DNA of 64,000 nucleotides from Streptomyces cellostaticus (GCF_023630175.1 NZ_JALLIN010000032.1:1-64000); one strand, 5' to 3'. Counted from the stretch's first letter, positions 8,509-17,825 are shown. The notes: a model not told the origin generated them from the sequence alone. Numbers and translations are program-made.

Positions 8509-8750
8509 GCCCTCACCGTACCGGCGGGACGTGAGGGCGTGGATCGGACCGGAGGCGGCGGGGACCCGTCCGCGGGACGTAGGGCGCCGGAGGTAGGTCC
8601 CCCGGCCCGGACGTGCGGCGTACGCCGAAGGACCCCGTCGTTCTGGTGCCCGCGTCCGAGGCGGCGCGGGGGCGGCCGTTCCTAGGTTGTGGTCACCGCC
8701 CGCCGGGGCGGCCGGGGCGAACGGCCCCGGGTGACGAGGGGACGGTTGCC

Positions 8751-9446
8751 ATGCCGGTAGCGATCATCACGGGAGCCTCGAAAGGGCTGGGGCGGGCGCT
8801 CGCGGAGGGGCTGGCCGCGCGCGGCTGGGACCTGGTGCTCGGCGCCCGGGGCGCCGGGGCGCTCGCAGAGGCGGCGGAGGCGGTCGCCGGGCACGGCACG
8901 GGCGTGACGGCGGTGCCCGGCGATGTCACGGATGCCGGGCACCGGGCCGCGCTGGTGGCCGCCGCGCGCCGGCTGGGCGGGCTCGACCTCGTGGTGAGCA
9001 ACGCGAGTGCCCTGGGTGCCGAGCCGCTGGTGCGGCTGGCGGAGCTGCCGCCGGAAGGGCTGCGGCGGGCTCTGGAGGTGAACGTCGTCGCGGCGCTGGG
9101 ACTGGTCCGGGAGGCACTGCCGCTGCTGCGGGAGTCGGCGGCGGGCACGGTGGTCACGGTCAGTTCGGACGCGGCGGTGGAGGCGTACGGGACGTGGGGC
9201 GGGTACGGCGCCTCGAAGGCCGCGCTCGACCAGCTCGCGGCGGTGCTCGGCCGGGAGGAGCCGGACCTGCGGGTGTGGGCGGTGGACCCCGGGGACATGG
9301 CGACGGACCTGTACGCGGCTGCGGTGCCGGACGACCACGGTCCGCGGCCGGCGCCCGCGCGCGTGGTGCCGGCGTTCCTGCGGCTGCTGGACGAGCGGCC
9401 GGCGAGCGGGCGGTACGCGGCGCCGGCGCTGCTGGAGGCACGATGA
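8751..9446 (+). CDS. Short-chain dehydrogenase/reductase (SDR)
   Basis: The 231-residue classical SDR has the cofactor motif TGASKGLG (residues 7-14), the NNAG-like SNAS motif, and the catalytic YGASK near residue 150. Basic residues near the nucleotide loop suggest NADPH, but this is inference. The last codon overlaps the ATG of the QueA-like gene (ATGA), so both are translated as a unit. The substrate is unknown. Confidence 0.92.
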   Translation: MPVAIITGASKGLGRALAEGLAARGWDLVLGARGAGALAEAAEAVAGHGTGVTAVPGDVTDAGHRAALVAAARRLGGLDLVVSNASALGAEPLVRLAELPPEGLRRALEVNVVAALGLVREALPLLRESAAGTVVTVSSDAAVEAYGTWGGYGASKAALDQLAAVLGREEPDLRVWAVDPGDMATDLYAAAVPDDHGPRPAPARVVPAFLRLLDERPASGRYAAPALLEAR

Positions 9447-10603
9447 CCACGGCGGTGAGGGTGCCCGCGGAGCTGTCGGCGCGGATACCGGCCGAGCAGC
9501 GCGGGCCCGGCCTGGACCGGGACGCCGTGCGGCTGCTGGTGTCGCACGGCACCGAGGTGGCGCACCACGCCTTCCGGGAGCTCCCGGAGCTGCTGCGGGC
9601 CGGGGACCTGCTGGTGGTGAACACCTCGCCGACGCTGGCCGCCGCGGTGAACGGGCGGATCGGGCACGCGCGCGTGGTGGTGCACTTCTCCACCCGCGGG
9701 GACGACGGCAGGTGGGCGGTGGAGCTGCGGGAACCGGACGGTCACGGCACCACCCGCGCGCGTGCGGGCGTCCCCACGGGTGGGGGCGCGGGTACGGGCG
9801 GGACCGCGGGACGGCGGGCGTGCGTGCCCGCGGGTGCGGTGGTGCGGTTGCCCGGCGGGGCGCGGCTGGTGCTGGAGGAGCCGCTCGACGGGCGGGGTGA
9901 GCGGCTGTGGTGGGCCCGGCCGGCCGGGGCGGCGGTGGTCCGGGTGCTCCGGGAGCACGGGCGGCCGATTCGCTACTCCTATACGGAGCGGGACCAGCCG
10001 CTGTCGGTGTACCAGACGGTGTTCGCGCTGCCCGCGCCGGACGGGGCGGGCAGCGCGGAGATGCCGAGCGCGGCACGGCCCTTCACACAGCGGCTGGTGG
10101 TGGAGCTGGTGAGCCGGGGGGTGCAGTTCGCGCCGGTGACGCTGCACACGGGGGTGGCCTCGGCGGAGGCGCACGAGCCGCCGTATCCGGAGCGGTACCG
10201 GGTCCCGGAGGCTTCGGCGCGGCTCATCAACGCCGCCAGGACCGGTGGCGGGCGGGTCGTCGCGGTCGGGACGACGGCCGTGCGGGCGGTGGAGTCGGCG
10301 GCCGGTCCGGACGGGGTGGTGCGGGCGGCCGAGGGCTGGACCGATCTGGTGGTGACGCCCGAGCGCGGGGTACGCGTGGTGGAGGGGCTGCTGACCGGGC
10401 TGCACGAACCGGAGGCCTCGCATCTGCTGATGCTGGAGGCGGTCGCCGGCCGGGCCGCGGTGGACCGCGCCTACGAGGAGGCGCTGCGCGGGCGCTACCT
10501 GTGGCACGAGTTCGGTGACGCGCATCTGCTGCTGCCCCGGAATCCACTCACTGAGCGCGTTGCGACGGCAACTCGAGGTGAGACCTGTGCGTCGTCGATG
10601 TGA
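9443..10603 (+). CDS. queA: QueA-like S-adenosylmethionine:tRNA ribosyltransferase-isomerase family protein, divergent
   Basis: The 386-residue protein aligns end to end with QueA, the enzyme that transfers a ribosyl group from SAM to preQ1-tRNA. GDLLVVNTS, SVYQTVF, GVQFAPVTLHTG and VVAVGTTAVRAVESA match the family. Several normally invariant segments have changed: the NNTRV-PARL stretch is NTSPTLAAAVNGR, the AAPTAGLHF stretch is MPSAARPFT, and the HVGAGTF loop is HTGVASAEA. A low-complexity glycine insert lies near residue 110. GGAGG lies upstream of the ATG, which overlaps the SDR stop. No other queuosine gene is nearby, so the substrate may not be tRNA. Confidence 0.85.
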   Translation: MTTAVRVPAELSARIPAEQRGPGLDRDAVRLLVSHGTEVAHHAFRELPELLRAGDLLVVNTSPTLAAAVNGRIGHARVVVHFSTRGDDGRWAVELREPDGHGTTRARAGVPTGGGAGTGGTAGRRACVPAGAVVRLPGGARLVLEEPLDGRGERLWWARPAGAAVVRVLREHGRPIRYSYTERDQPLSVYQTVFALPAPDGAGSAEMPSAARPFTQRLVVELVSRGVQFAPVTLHTGVASAEAHEPPYPERYRVPEASARLINAARTGGGRVVAVGTTAVRAVESAAGPDGVVRAAEGWTDLVVTPERGVRVVEGLLTGLHEPEASHLLMLEAVAGRAAVDRAYEEALRGRYLWHEFGDAHLLLPRNPLTERVATATRGETCASSM

Positions 10604-10664
10604 GCCCGCACATAGGGTCCACGTCACGTACGAAGGGGCATAGGAGATAAACCACCCATAGGTG

Positions 10665-10698
10665 AACGGGACAGACGGTCCAGTCTGTCCCGTTTTGC
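10665..10698 (+). terminator. Rho-independent terminator of the SDR/QueA-like operon
   Basis: A perfect 12-bp stem (10665-10676 with 10683-10694) with a 6-nt loop is followed by TTTG. It lies 62 bp after the QueA-like stop codon. Confidence 0.88.
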
Positions 10699-10882
10699 CC
10701 TTCCCTGATCCACTATGCGGCTTCGTACATCACACCTTTGCCTGGGCATTTTGCGCCCGCTAAGAATGGCTCCCGTCGCTCGGCGCCGCGGTTACCCGCC
10801 GCGGCCCTCGTGCGGGAGGAACCGATTCCCCCGGCGGACGCAGGAGAGCGACCTCCGCGCTATCGAAGAGGTCCATCAAGCC
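10699..10882 (+). promoter_or_regulatory. Long 5' leader of the transglycosylase-like gene, possible riboswitch
   Basis: This 184-bp leader separates the upstream terminator from the ATG. It contains CCGCTAAGAATG at 10757-10768 and GCGGGAGGAACC at 10811-10822, which loosely recall parts of the c-di-AMP (ydaO) riboswitch consensus; the expected GGGGTGAAT element is not clear. Streptomycete wall-hydrolase genes are often under that riboswitch. AGGAGAG at 10843-10849 is too far from the ATG to be a good ribosome-binding site. The riboswitch assignment is only a possibility. Confidence 0.3.
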
Positions 10883-11626
10883 ATGCCCAAGAACATCCTC
10901 AACCGTGCTTATCGTCGTACGCTGAGCAAGCAGCACAAGATCGCCATCGCCGGTGTCGGCGCCCTCGGTGCCGCCGCCCTGGCCTTCACGGCCGTCCCCG
11001 GCAGCGCCCAGACCGTCACCACCGACGCCGCGGCCGCGCAGCAGGTGCACTACGCCGACACCCCGGTCAAGGACGTCAAGGGCTCGCTCACCGGCCCGCA
11101 CGCCGGCCAGACCGTCAAGCTCGACACCATCGCCACGAAGCAGGCCGAGGCCAAGAAGCAGGCCGCCGCCAAGAAGCAGGCCGAGGCGAAGAAGAAGGCC
11201 GCCGCCCAGGCCGCCGCCAAGAAGGCCGCGCAGGAGCGCGCCGACAAGGCCGCGAGCCGTTCCGCGCAGCGCCCCGCGATGCAGATGGTCGCCGCCAAGA
11301 CCTACCCCGACAACCTGGACGGCTGGATCCGCGAGTCCCTGGACATCATGAAGGCCAAGGGCATCCCGGGCAGCTACCACGGCCTGCACAAGAACATCAT
11401 GCGGGAGTCCTCCGGCAACCCGAAGGCCATCAACGACTGGGACATCAACGCCATCAACGGCATCCCGTCGAAGGGCCTGCTGCAGGTCATCCCGCCGACC
11501 TTCAAGGCGTACCACGTGGCCGGCACCTCGTGGAACATCTACGACCCGGTCGCCAACATCACCGCCGCCGCCAACTACGCGGCCGACAAGTACGGCACGA
11601 TCGACAACGTGAACAGCGCGTACTGA
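10883..11626 (+). CDS. Secreted transglycosylase SLT-domain protein
   Basis: This is a 247-residue exported protein. Its signal peptide (residues about 1-43) has a charged KQHKIA start, a hydrophobic alanine/valine core and a cleavage site near GSAQ. A long lysine/alanine-rich linker follows (about residues 85-130, repeated KKQAEA/KKQAAA units), probably helical and wall-associated. The C-terminal domain carries IMRESSGNPKAIN, with the catalytic glutamate in RESSGNP, and SKGLLQVIPPTF, the SLT lysozyme-like motifs. It likely cleaves peptidoglycan glycan strands during growth or germination. It is monocistronic. Confidence 0.93.
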   Translation: MPKNILNRAYRRTLSKQHKIAIAGVGALGAAALAFTAVPGSAQTVTTDAAAAQQVHYADTPVKDVKGSLTGPHAGQTVKLDTIATKQAEAKKQAAAKKQAEAKKKAAAQAAAKKAAQERADKAASRSAQRPAMQMVAAKTYPDNLDGWIRESLDIMKAKGIPGSYHGLHKNIMRESSGNPKAINDWDINAINGIPSKGLLQVIPPTFKAYHVAGTSWNIYDPVANITAAANYAADKYGTIDNVNSAY

Positions 11627-11655
11627 GGCCGGCGCGGACCTCTGAGACGACGCGG

Positions 11656-11688
11656 AAGGGCGGCACCCCCACTGGGGGTGCCGCCCTT
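11656..11688. terminator. Bidirectional terminator
   Basis: A perfect 15-bp stem (11656-11670 and 11674-11688) has a 3-nt loop. It separates the convergent transglycosylase and FHA-ABC genes. Confidence 0.88.
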
Positions 11689-11720
11689 CGTCCGTGCGGC
11701 CGCGCGCCACGCGGCCGCCG

Positions 11721-14330
11721 TCACTTGCGCATGACCTCCGGCTCGTGCCGGCGCAGGAAGCGGGCGACGAGGAAGCCGCAGACCGCGCCGAGCACGAGCA
11801 GCGCGACCATGTCCAGGCCCCAGGCCGAGGCCGCGTGGTCCCACAGCGGATCGGTGCTGGTCGGGTCGTCGGTGTTCGGGGCGATCTTGTTGAAGTCCAG
11901 CGTGGCGCCGGCGGCGGCCACCGCCCAGCGGGACGGCATCAGGTACGAGAACTCGTTCACGCCGAGCGTGCCGTGCAGGGTGAAGAGGCAGCCGGTGAAG
12001 ACGACCTGGATGATCGCGAACATCACCAGCAGCGGCATGGTCTTCTCGGCGGTCTTCACCAGCGAGGAGATCACCAGGCCGAACATCATCGAGGTGAAGC
12101 CCAGCGCCATGATCGGCAGGCACAGCTCGAGCAGCGTCGAACCGCCGAGCACCAGCCCCCGGTCGGGGATCTCACGGCTGGAGAAGCCGATCACGCCCAC
12201 CATCAGACCCTGGAGCACCGTGACGGCGCCGAGCACGACCACCTTGGACATGAGGTAGGCCGAGCGGGACAGACCGGTCGCGCGCTCCCGCTCGTAGATG
12301 ACCCGTTCCTTGATCAGCTCCCGCACGGAGTTCGCGGCGCCCGCGAAGCACGCGCCGACCGCGAGGATCAGCAGGACCGTGGTCGCCGTGCCGTTCGGGA
12401 CGGGCACGCCGGTGCGCGGGTTGACCGGGTTGACCAGCAGGCCCCGGTCGGAGTCGATCAGCAGGCTGACCGCGCCGAGCACCGCCGGCAGGATCACCGT
12501 GAGCGCCAGGAACCCCTTGTCGGACGCGATGACCGCCACGTAGCGCCGGATCAGGGTCATCAACTGGGAGGCCCATCCCTGGGGCTTGGGCGGTCTGATG
12601 GCCTGCGGCGGCGGCATGTGTACGGACTGCGGGGCGACCGCGTCGATGTCGGCGGCGTACATCTGGTAGTGCTGCGAGCCCTTCCAGCGGCCCGCCCAGT
12701 CGTAGTCGCGGTAGTTCTCGAAGGCGGAGAAGACGTCGGCCCAGCTTTCGTAGCCGAAGAAGTTCAGCGCCTCCTCCGGCGGGCCGAAGTAGGCGACCGC
12801 GCCACCCGGCGCCATCACCAGGAGCTTGTCGCAGATCGCCAGCTCGGCCACGGAGTGGGTGACCACCAGGACCGTACGGCCGTCGTCGGCGAGGCCGCGC
12901 AGGAGCTGCATCACATCGCGGTCCATGCCCGGGTCGAGGCCGGAGGTCGGCTCGTCCAGGAATATGAGCGAGGGCTTGGTCAGCAGTTCCAGGGCGACCG
13001 AGACACGCTTGCGCTGGCCACCGGAGAGGGAGGTGACCTTCTTGTCCTTGTGGATGTCCAGCTTGAGCTCGCGCAGCACCTCGTCGATGCGGGCGTCGCG
13101 CTCGGCGGCCGTGGTGTCGGCCGGGAAGCGCAGCTTGGCCGCGTACTTCAGGGCCCGCTTCACGGTCAGCTCCTTGTGCAGGATGTCGTCCTGCGGGACC
13201 AGACCGATGCGCTGGCGCAGCTCGGCGAACTGCTTGTACAGGTTCCGGTTGTCGTACAGGACCTCGCCCTGGTTGGCGGGCCGGTAGCCGGTGAGCGCCT
13301 TCAGCAGCGTCGACTTGCCGGAGCCGGACGGGCCGATGACCGCGATGAGGGACTTCTCCGGAACGCCGAAGGAGACGTCCTTCAGGATCTGCTTGCCGCC
13401 GTCGACCGTGACGGTCAGTTGGCGCGCGGAGAAGGAGACCTCACCGGTGTCGACGAACTCCTCGAGCCGGTCGCCGACGATACGGAAGGTGGAGTGGCCG
13501 ACACCGACGATGTCGTTGGGGCCGAGCAGCGCCGAACCGCCCTTGGCGATCGGCTGGCCGTTGACGTAGGTGCCGTTGTGCGAGCCCAGGTCGCGGATCT
13601 CGAAGCGGCCGTCGGGCGTCGAGTGGAACTCGGCGTGGTGCCGGGAGACCTGCAGGTCGGAGACGACCAGCTCGTTCTCCAGGGAACGACCGATGCGCAT
13701 CACGCGGCCGACGGCGAACTGGTGGAACGTGGTCGGGCTGCGGTCGCCGTAGACCGGCGGCGCCCCCGCCGCGCCACCGGGCGTCTTCTGCACCGGGTTT
13801 TCCGCCGGACCGCCCTGCTGCTGCGGGAACGCGGGGGACTGCGGCGACTGCCGCAGGTCGGCCCGCGGCTCCTGCTGGTGCGCGGCGGCCTGGTGCGGTA
13901 CCCCCTGGTGCGGGGGCTGCTGCTGCCCGGCCTGCGGCTGGGCCCAGCCGGGCCCCGCGCCCTGGGCGGCGTACGGCGCGGACTGCGGCTGCTGGGCCTG
14001 CTGCTGGGGCTGGGCCACCGCGGCCGCGGCGCCGGAGAGGTCCAGCCGCGGTCCGTCGGTGGCGTTGCCGAGGTGCACCGCCGAGCCGGGGCCGAGCTCC
14101 ATCTGCTGGATCCGCTGGCCCCGCACGAACGTGCCGTTGGTGCTGCCGTGGTCCTCGATGACCCAACTGCGGCCGTTGAAGCTGACCGTGGCGTGACGCC
14201 AGGACACCCTGGCGTCGTCGAAGACGATGTCACCCTGCGGATCGCGGCCGAGGGTGTAGGGCCTGGACGGCTCGAGCGTCCAGGTCCGTCCGTTTGTTTG
14301 CAGTACGAGTTCCGGCACTCCATGCCCCAC
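11721..14330 (-). CDS. FHA-domain ABC transporter (Rv1747-like: two FHA, ATPase, permease)
   Basis: This 869-residue exporter subunit works as a homodimer in its family. The first FHA domain (about residues 20-95) has GRDPQGDIVFDD and STNGTFV. A glutamine/proline-rich linker follows, then a second FHA domain (about 215-300; GRSLENELVVSD, SHNGTYVNG). The ABCG-type ATPase has Walker A GPSGSGKST, signature LSGGQRKR and Walker B LIFLDEPTSGLD. A C-terminal ABC2 membrane domain has about six helices (residues about 605-865). FHA domains bind phosphothreonine, which points to control by a Ser/Thr kinase. The GTG at 14330 has GGGGGA upstream. Confidence 0.93.
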   Translation of the reverse strand: MGHGVPELVLQTNGRTWTLEPSRPYTLGRDPQGDIVFDDARVSWRHATVSFNGRSWVIEDHGSTNGTFVRGQRIQQMELGPGSAVHLGNATDGPRLDLSGAAAAVAQPQQQAQQPQSAPYAAQGAGPGWAQPQAGQQQPPHQGVPHQAAAHQQEPRADLRQSPQSPAFPQQQGGPAENPVQKTPGGAAGAPPVYGDRSPTTFHQFAVGRVMRIGRSLENELVVSDLQVSRHHAEFHSTPDGRFEIRDLGSHNGTYVNGQPIAKGGSALLGPNDIVGVGHSTFRIVGDRLEEFVDTGEVSFSARQLTVTVDGGKQILKDVSFGVPEKSLIAVIGPSGSGKSTLLKALTGYRPANQGEVLYDNRNLYKQFAELRQRIGLVPQDDILHKELTVKRALKYAAKLRFPADTTAAERDARIDEVLRELKLDIHKDKKVTSLSGGQRKRVSVALELLTKPSLIFLDEPTSGLDPGMDRDVMQLLRGLADDGRTVLVVTHSVAELAICDKLLVMAPGGAVAYFGPPEEALNFFGYESWADVFSAFENYRDYDWAGRWKGSQHYQMYAADIDAVAPQSVHMPPPQAIRPPKPQGWASQLMTLIRRYVAVIASDKGFLALTVILPAVLGAVSLLIDSDRGLLVNPVNPRTGVPVPNGTATTVLLILAVGACFAGAANSVRELIKERVIYERERATGLSRSAYLMSKVVVLGAVTVLQGLMVGVIGFSSREIPDRGLVLGGSTLLELCLPIMALGFTSMMFGLVISSLVKTAEKTMPLLVMFAIIQVVFTGCLFTLHGTLGVNEFSYLMPSRWAVAAAGATLDFNKIAPNTDDPTSTDPLWDHAASAWGLDMVALLVLGAVCGFLVARFLRRHEPEVMRK

Positions 14331-14559
14331 TGAGTTGTCCCCCGATTTTCCCCCGTCACAGGGAGTCTAGGGATGTCGAACATCGTGGGGAACTATTTCA
14401 GGCTCGGCCCCCTGACCGAAACCCGGGCCTTGCGACGCGGGACGGCACCCGCCTCGACTCGCCCCGTTGACGGGGTTGAAAAGCGGCCGGAGAGTGGTAA
14501 TCCCCCGCGAGGGGGACAAGCGCGGCAGTGGTGCCGCACCGCGGATCGGGGGGTCTGCC

Positions 14560-16443
14560 ATGAGTGCTGCCACGGGTGCCGGGACCGCACGCCGGGGCGC
14601 GCCGCTGCCTTGGGTGGACATCCTGCTGTCCGCGGTCGCCGCGGTGAGCTGGGCGTTGGCCGGGATGACGGCCACGGCGGCACTGGGGCTGCACCTGATA
14701 CGGGCGGACGCGGCGGGTTCACTGGGCCCGATGACGGCGGCCGTTGTGGCTCTCGGGGCGGGTGGTTCGGTCACCCCCTCGGGAGACGTGTCCGCCTTCG
14801 GGCTCGATGGCGCCGAGGCGCACACCGCCGTCGAGATCACGCCACTCGGCGTGAGCCTGACCGGCGCCCTGCTGCTGTCGTGGTTCTTCCTGCGGTCCCT
14901 GCGTACGGCGGGAGTTGTGATCGCGCCGAACGAACTCCTCGCGCGCGCGGGCACGGTGGTGGCCCTCTTCGTGGCGATGCTGGGCGGGCTCGCCCGGGTC
15001 GGGCACGACGTCGTCACCGTCGACGGCGGCAGGCTCGGCCTCGACGGGCCGCCCGGCGGGGGCGGCACCGGCGTTCCCGGCCTCGGCGGCCTCGGCGGCC
15101 TCGGCGACCTCGGCGGGCTGCTCCCGGACCGGGTCGGTGACCTGATCCACGCCAAGGCCACCGTGGGCTTCACCGTGGACACCGCGCCCACCCTCCTCGG
15201 CGGGCTCGCCTGGTCCGCCGGTGTCCTGCTCCTCGCGCTGCTCGCCTCCCGCCGCACTCCTCTGCCGCCCGGCTGGGACGCCCTGAACCGCTCGGTACGG
15301 CCCGCCGTCTCGGCGCTCGTCACCGTGCTGCTGCTGGCCGCGGCCGCCGGGCTCGCGGCGGCGGTGTACGCGGCGATCGGCGACGACCACCCCGGGCGGA
15401 TCACCGGCGCGGCCCTGCTCGGCGCGCCGAACGGGGCGTGGCTCGGCGTCCCGCTCGGTCTCTTCGTCCCCTGGGACGGGCGGGCCACGGGCGCTCTGGG
15501 CGGCGTGCTGCCCCACCCGCTGGACCGGCTGCTGAGCGCCACGCGGGACCAGCCCGTCACCCTGGGCCGGCTGGCCGGGCTGGACGGCCGGGTGTGGCTG
15601 CTCACGGTGGCGGCCGCCTCCGCGATGCTGCTGGCGGGGGTGCTGACCGCGGTGCGCACACTGGTCCCGGGCGGGACGCGCGCGGCGGGCCTCGCGGGAC
15701 GCTGCGCGCTGCGGCTCGGGCTCGTGACCGCGCTCGCCTGGCCGCTGATCGCCTGGCTGACGGACGTATCGGCGCACGCCTCGCTGTCCGTGCTGGGCTT
15801 CGACGCGTTCGGCACGGGCGTAGAACTGCACGGCCGGATGGGCCCGGCGCTGCTCCTGGGTGCCGTGTGGGGCGCGGGGGCCGGCGCGGCGGGAGCGCTG
15901 CTCGCCCGGGCACTGGGCGCGGCGGGGACCCGGGTGGCGGGGCCGGCGCGGGACGGAACGGCCGGGGCGGGCGGCGCGGGAGCGGGGTACGGCGCGCCGG
16001 CGTGGGACGGTGCCGGCCACGGGAGGTCCGGGCACGCACCGTACGGCGACGGGAGGTCCGGGCCGCCCGCGCCCGGTGACGGCCGTCCCGGGTGGCCGTC
16101 ACCGGGCGGCGGCCCCACGCAGCCCTCGTCCGGCGGCGCGGCGGGGCCCTACGCGCCGGGCCGGCCGTACCGGCCGCCGGACCCCGGCACGAATCCCTAC
16201 CTCCGGATGCCGCAGGAGGTGCCTGCGGAGCCCGAGGACGGGCGCCCGCCCTCCGCCGGGGACGACATGTACGGCGCGCCGACCGTCTCCGGCCGCCTGG
16301 ACGCGCCCCGGGGCCGTGGTCCGGGCCGCCCGCCGCGTCGTTCGCCGCACGGCCCGGACGACGGCGCACCACCGCCGCCACCCCCGCCACCCCCACATCC
16401 CCCGCCTCCACCGCCTCCACCGCGTCCCGGTACCGGGCGGTGA
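14560..16443 (+). CDS. Streptophobe-like multi-pass membrane protein
   Basis: The 627-residue protein has about ten hydrophobic helices between residues 15 and 470. A soluble C-terminal tail (about 480-627) is rich in glycine and proline and ends in an almost pure proline run. The type matches the streptomycete 'streptophobe' family, which has no known function. A GLGG-repeat loop lies near residue 170. I chose the ATG at 14560 because GGGGGGT lies seven bases upstream. It is divergent from the FHA-ABC gene 229 bp away, which suggests shared control but proves nothing. Confidence 0.85.
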   Translation: MSAATGAGTARRGAPLPWVDILLSAVAAVSWALAGMTATAALGLHLIRADAAGSLGPMTAAVVALGAGGSVTPSGDVSAFGLDGAEAHTAVEITPLGVSLTGALLLSWFFLRSLRTAGVVIAPNELLARAGTVVALFVAMLGGLARVGHDVVTVDGGRLGLDGPPGGGGTGVPGLGGLGGLGDLGGLLPDRVGDLIHAKATVGFTVDTAPTLLGGLAWSAGVLLLALLASRRTPLPPGWDALNRSVRPAVSALVTVLLLAAAAGLAAAVYAAIGDDHPGRITGAALLGAPNGAWLGVPLGLFVPWDGRATGALGGVLPHPLDRLLSATRDQPVTLGRLAGLDGRVWLLTVAAASAMLLAGVLTAVRTLVPGGTRAAGLAGRCALRLGLVTALAWPLIAWLTDVSAHASLSVLGFDAFGTGVELHGRMGPALLLGAVWGAGAGAAGALLARALGAAGTRVAGPARDGTAGAGGAGAGYGAPAWDGAGHGRSGHAPYGDGRSGPPAPGDGRPGWPSPGGGPTQPSSGGAAGPYAPGRPYRPPDPGTNPYLRMPQEVPAEPEDGRPPSAGDDMYGAPTVSGRLDAPRGRGPGRPPRRSPHGPDDGAPPPPPPPPPHPPPPPPPPRPGTGR

Positions 16444-16575
16444 CCGGCGGGCGGGTACCCGGGGAGGACCGCGGCGGGCAAGGTGCGGGACATCTGGTGG
16501 ACACCCGTTGTTCCGTGTCCGTCAGGCGGACCGCACGGGCGGAAGGCACTGGGTGCCGGATACGGTGGTGACACC

Positions 16576-17784
16576 ATGAGCGCTTCGCAGACCTCCGAGG
16601 TCCCCACTCTCCTCGTCAAGATCTTCGGCAGGGACAGGCCGGGCATCACGGCCGGCCTCTTCGACACCCTTGCCGCCTTCCACGTCGACGTCGTCGACAT
16701 CGAGCAGGTCGTCACCCGGGGCCGTCTGGTGCTGTGCGCGCTGGTCACCCAGCCCCCGGCCGGGCTCGACGGCGAACTGCGGGCCACCGTGCACGGCTGG
16801 GCCGAGTCGATGAAGATGCAGGCGGAGATCATCTCCGGGCGCGGCGACAACCGGCCGCGCGGGCTCGGGCGCTCCCTGGTGACCGTGCTCGGTCATCCGC
16901 TCACGGCCGAGTCCACGGCGGCCATCGCCGCCCGCATCGCGAAGACCGGCGGCAACATCGACCGTATCTTCCGGCTCGCCAAATACCCCGTGACCGCTGT
17001 GGAGTTCGCCGTCTCCGGAGTCGAGACCGAGCCGCTGCGGACGGCACTGGTCTCGGACGCGGCGGCACTGGGTGTCGATGTCGCCGTGGTCTCGGCCGGC
17101 CTGCACCGGCGGGCCCAGCGGCTGGTGGTCATGGACGTGGACTCCACCCTCATCCAGGACGAGGTCATCGAGCTGTTCGCCGCGCACGCGGGCTGCGAGG
17201 ACAAGGTCGCCGGGGTGACCGCGGCGGCGATGCGCGGGGAGCTGGACTTCGAGCAGTCGCTCCACGCGCGCGTGGCGCTGCTGGAGGGGCTGGACGCCTC
17301 GGTGGTGGAGAAGGTGCGCAACGAGGTACGGCTGACGCCGGGCGCCCGCACGCTCATCCGCACCCTGAAGCGGCTCGGCTACCAGGTCGGTGTGGTCTCC
17401 GGCGGCTTCACGCAGGTCACGGACGACCTGAAGGAACGGCTGGGGCTGGACTTCGCGCAGGCCAACACGCTGGAGATCGTCGACGGCAAGCTCACCGGGC
17501 GGGTCACCGGGGAGATCGTGGACCGGGCGGGCAAGGCACGGCTGCTGCGCCGGTTCGCGGCCGAGGCCGGGGTGCCGCTGTCGCAGACCGTGGCGATCGG
17601 CGACGGCGCCAACGACCTGGACATGCTGAACGCGGCCGGGCTGGGGGTCGCCTTCAACGCCAAACCGGTGGTCCGCGAGGCCGCGCACACGGCGGTGAAC
17701 TTCCCCTTCCTGGACACCGTGCTCTATCTGCTGGGAGTCACCCGCGAAGAGGTCGAGGCGGCCGACACGCACGACGAGGGCTGA
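16576..17784 (+). CDS. serB: Phosphoserine phosphatase with N-terminal ACT domains
   Basis: This enzyme performs the last step of serine synthesis, phosphoserine to serine. The 402-residue protein has two ACT-like regulatory domains (about residues 10-85 and 100-172). The HAD phosphatase domain has nucleophile D187 and acid D189 in VVMDVDSTLIQDE, the VVSGGFTQV motif and GDGANDLDML. This long form, as in Mycobacterium SerB2, is normal for actinobacteria. The ATG at 16576 begins the ACT domain; there is no strong Shine-Dalgarno. It ends at a strong convergent terminator. Confidence 0.95.
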   Translation: MSASQTSEVPTLLVKIFGRDRPGITAGLFDTLAAFHVDVVDIEQVVTRGRLVLCALVTQPPAGLDGELRATVHGWAESMKMQAEIISGRGDNRPRGLGRSLVTVLGHPLTAESTAAIAARIAKTGGNIDRIFRLAKYPVTAVEFAVSGVETEPLRTALVSDAAALGVDVAVVSAGLHRRAQRLVVMDVDSTLIQDEVIELFAAHAGCEDKVAGVTAAAMRGELDFEQSLHARVALLEGLDASVVEKVRNEVRLTPGARTLIRTLKRLGYQVGVVSGGFTQVTDDLKERLGLDFAQANTLEIVDGKLTGRVTGEIVDRAGKARLLRRFAAEAGVPLSQTVAIGDGANDLDMLNAAGLGVAFNAKPVVREAAHTAVNFPFLDTVLYLLGVTREEVEAADTHDEG

Positions 17785-17825
17785 GCCGCCGCCCCGGACG
17801 CCCTCGCGCGCCGGACGGCCCCGGA

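Noticed and set aside
10757..10882. Firm call of a c-di-AMP riboswitch
   Set aside because: Only partial consensus matches could be seen by eye and the GGGGTGAAT element is missing, so it is left as a possibility.
11721..14330. Long + strand open frame antisense to the FHA-ABC gene
   Set aside because: It mirrors the GC-rich third positions of the real - strand gene; the - strand product has complete FHA, ABC and membrane domains.
16370..16443. Proline-codon run at the end of the membrane protein as a separate repeat element
   Set aside because: It is in frame and forms the proline-rich tail of the encoded protein; there is no sign of a mobile or unstable repeat beyond that.
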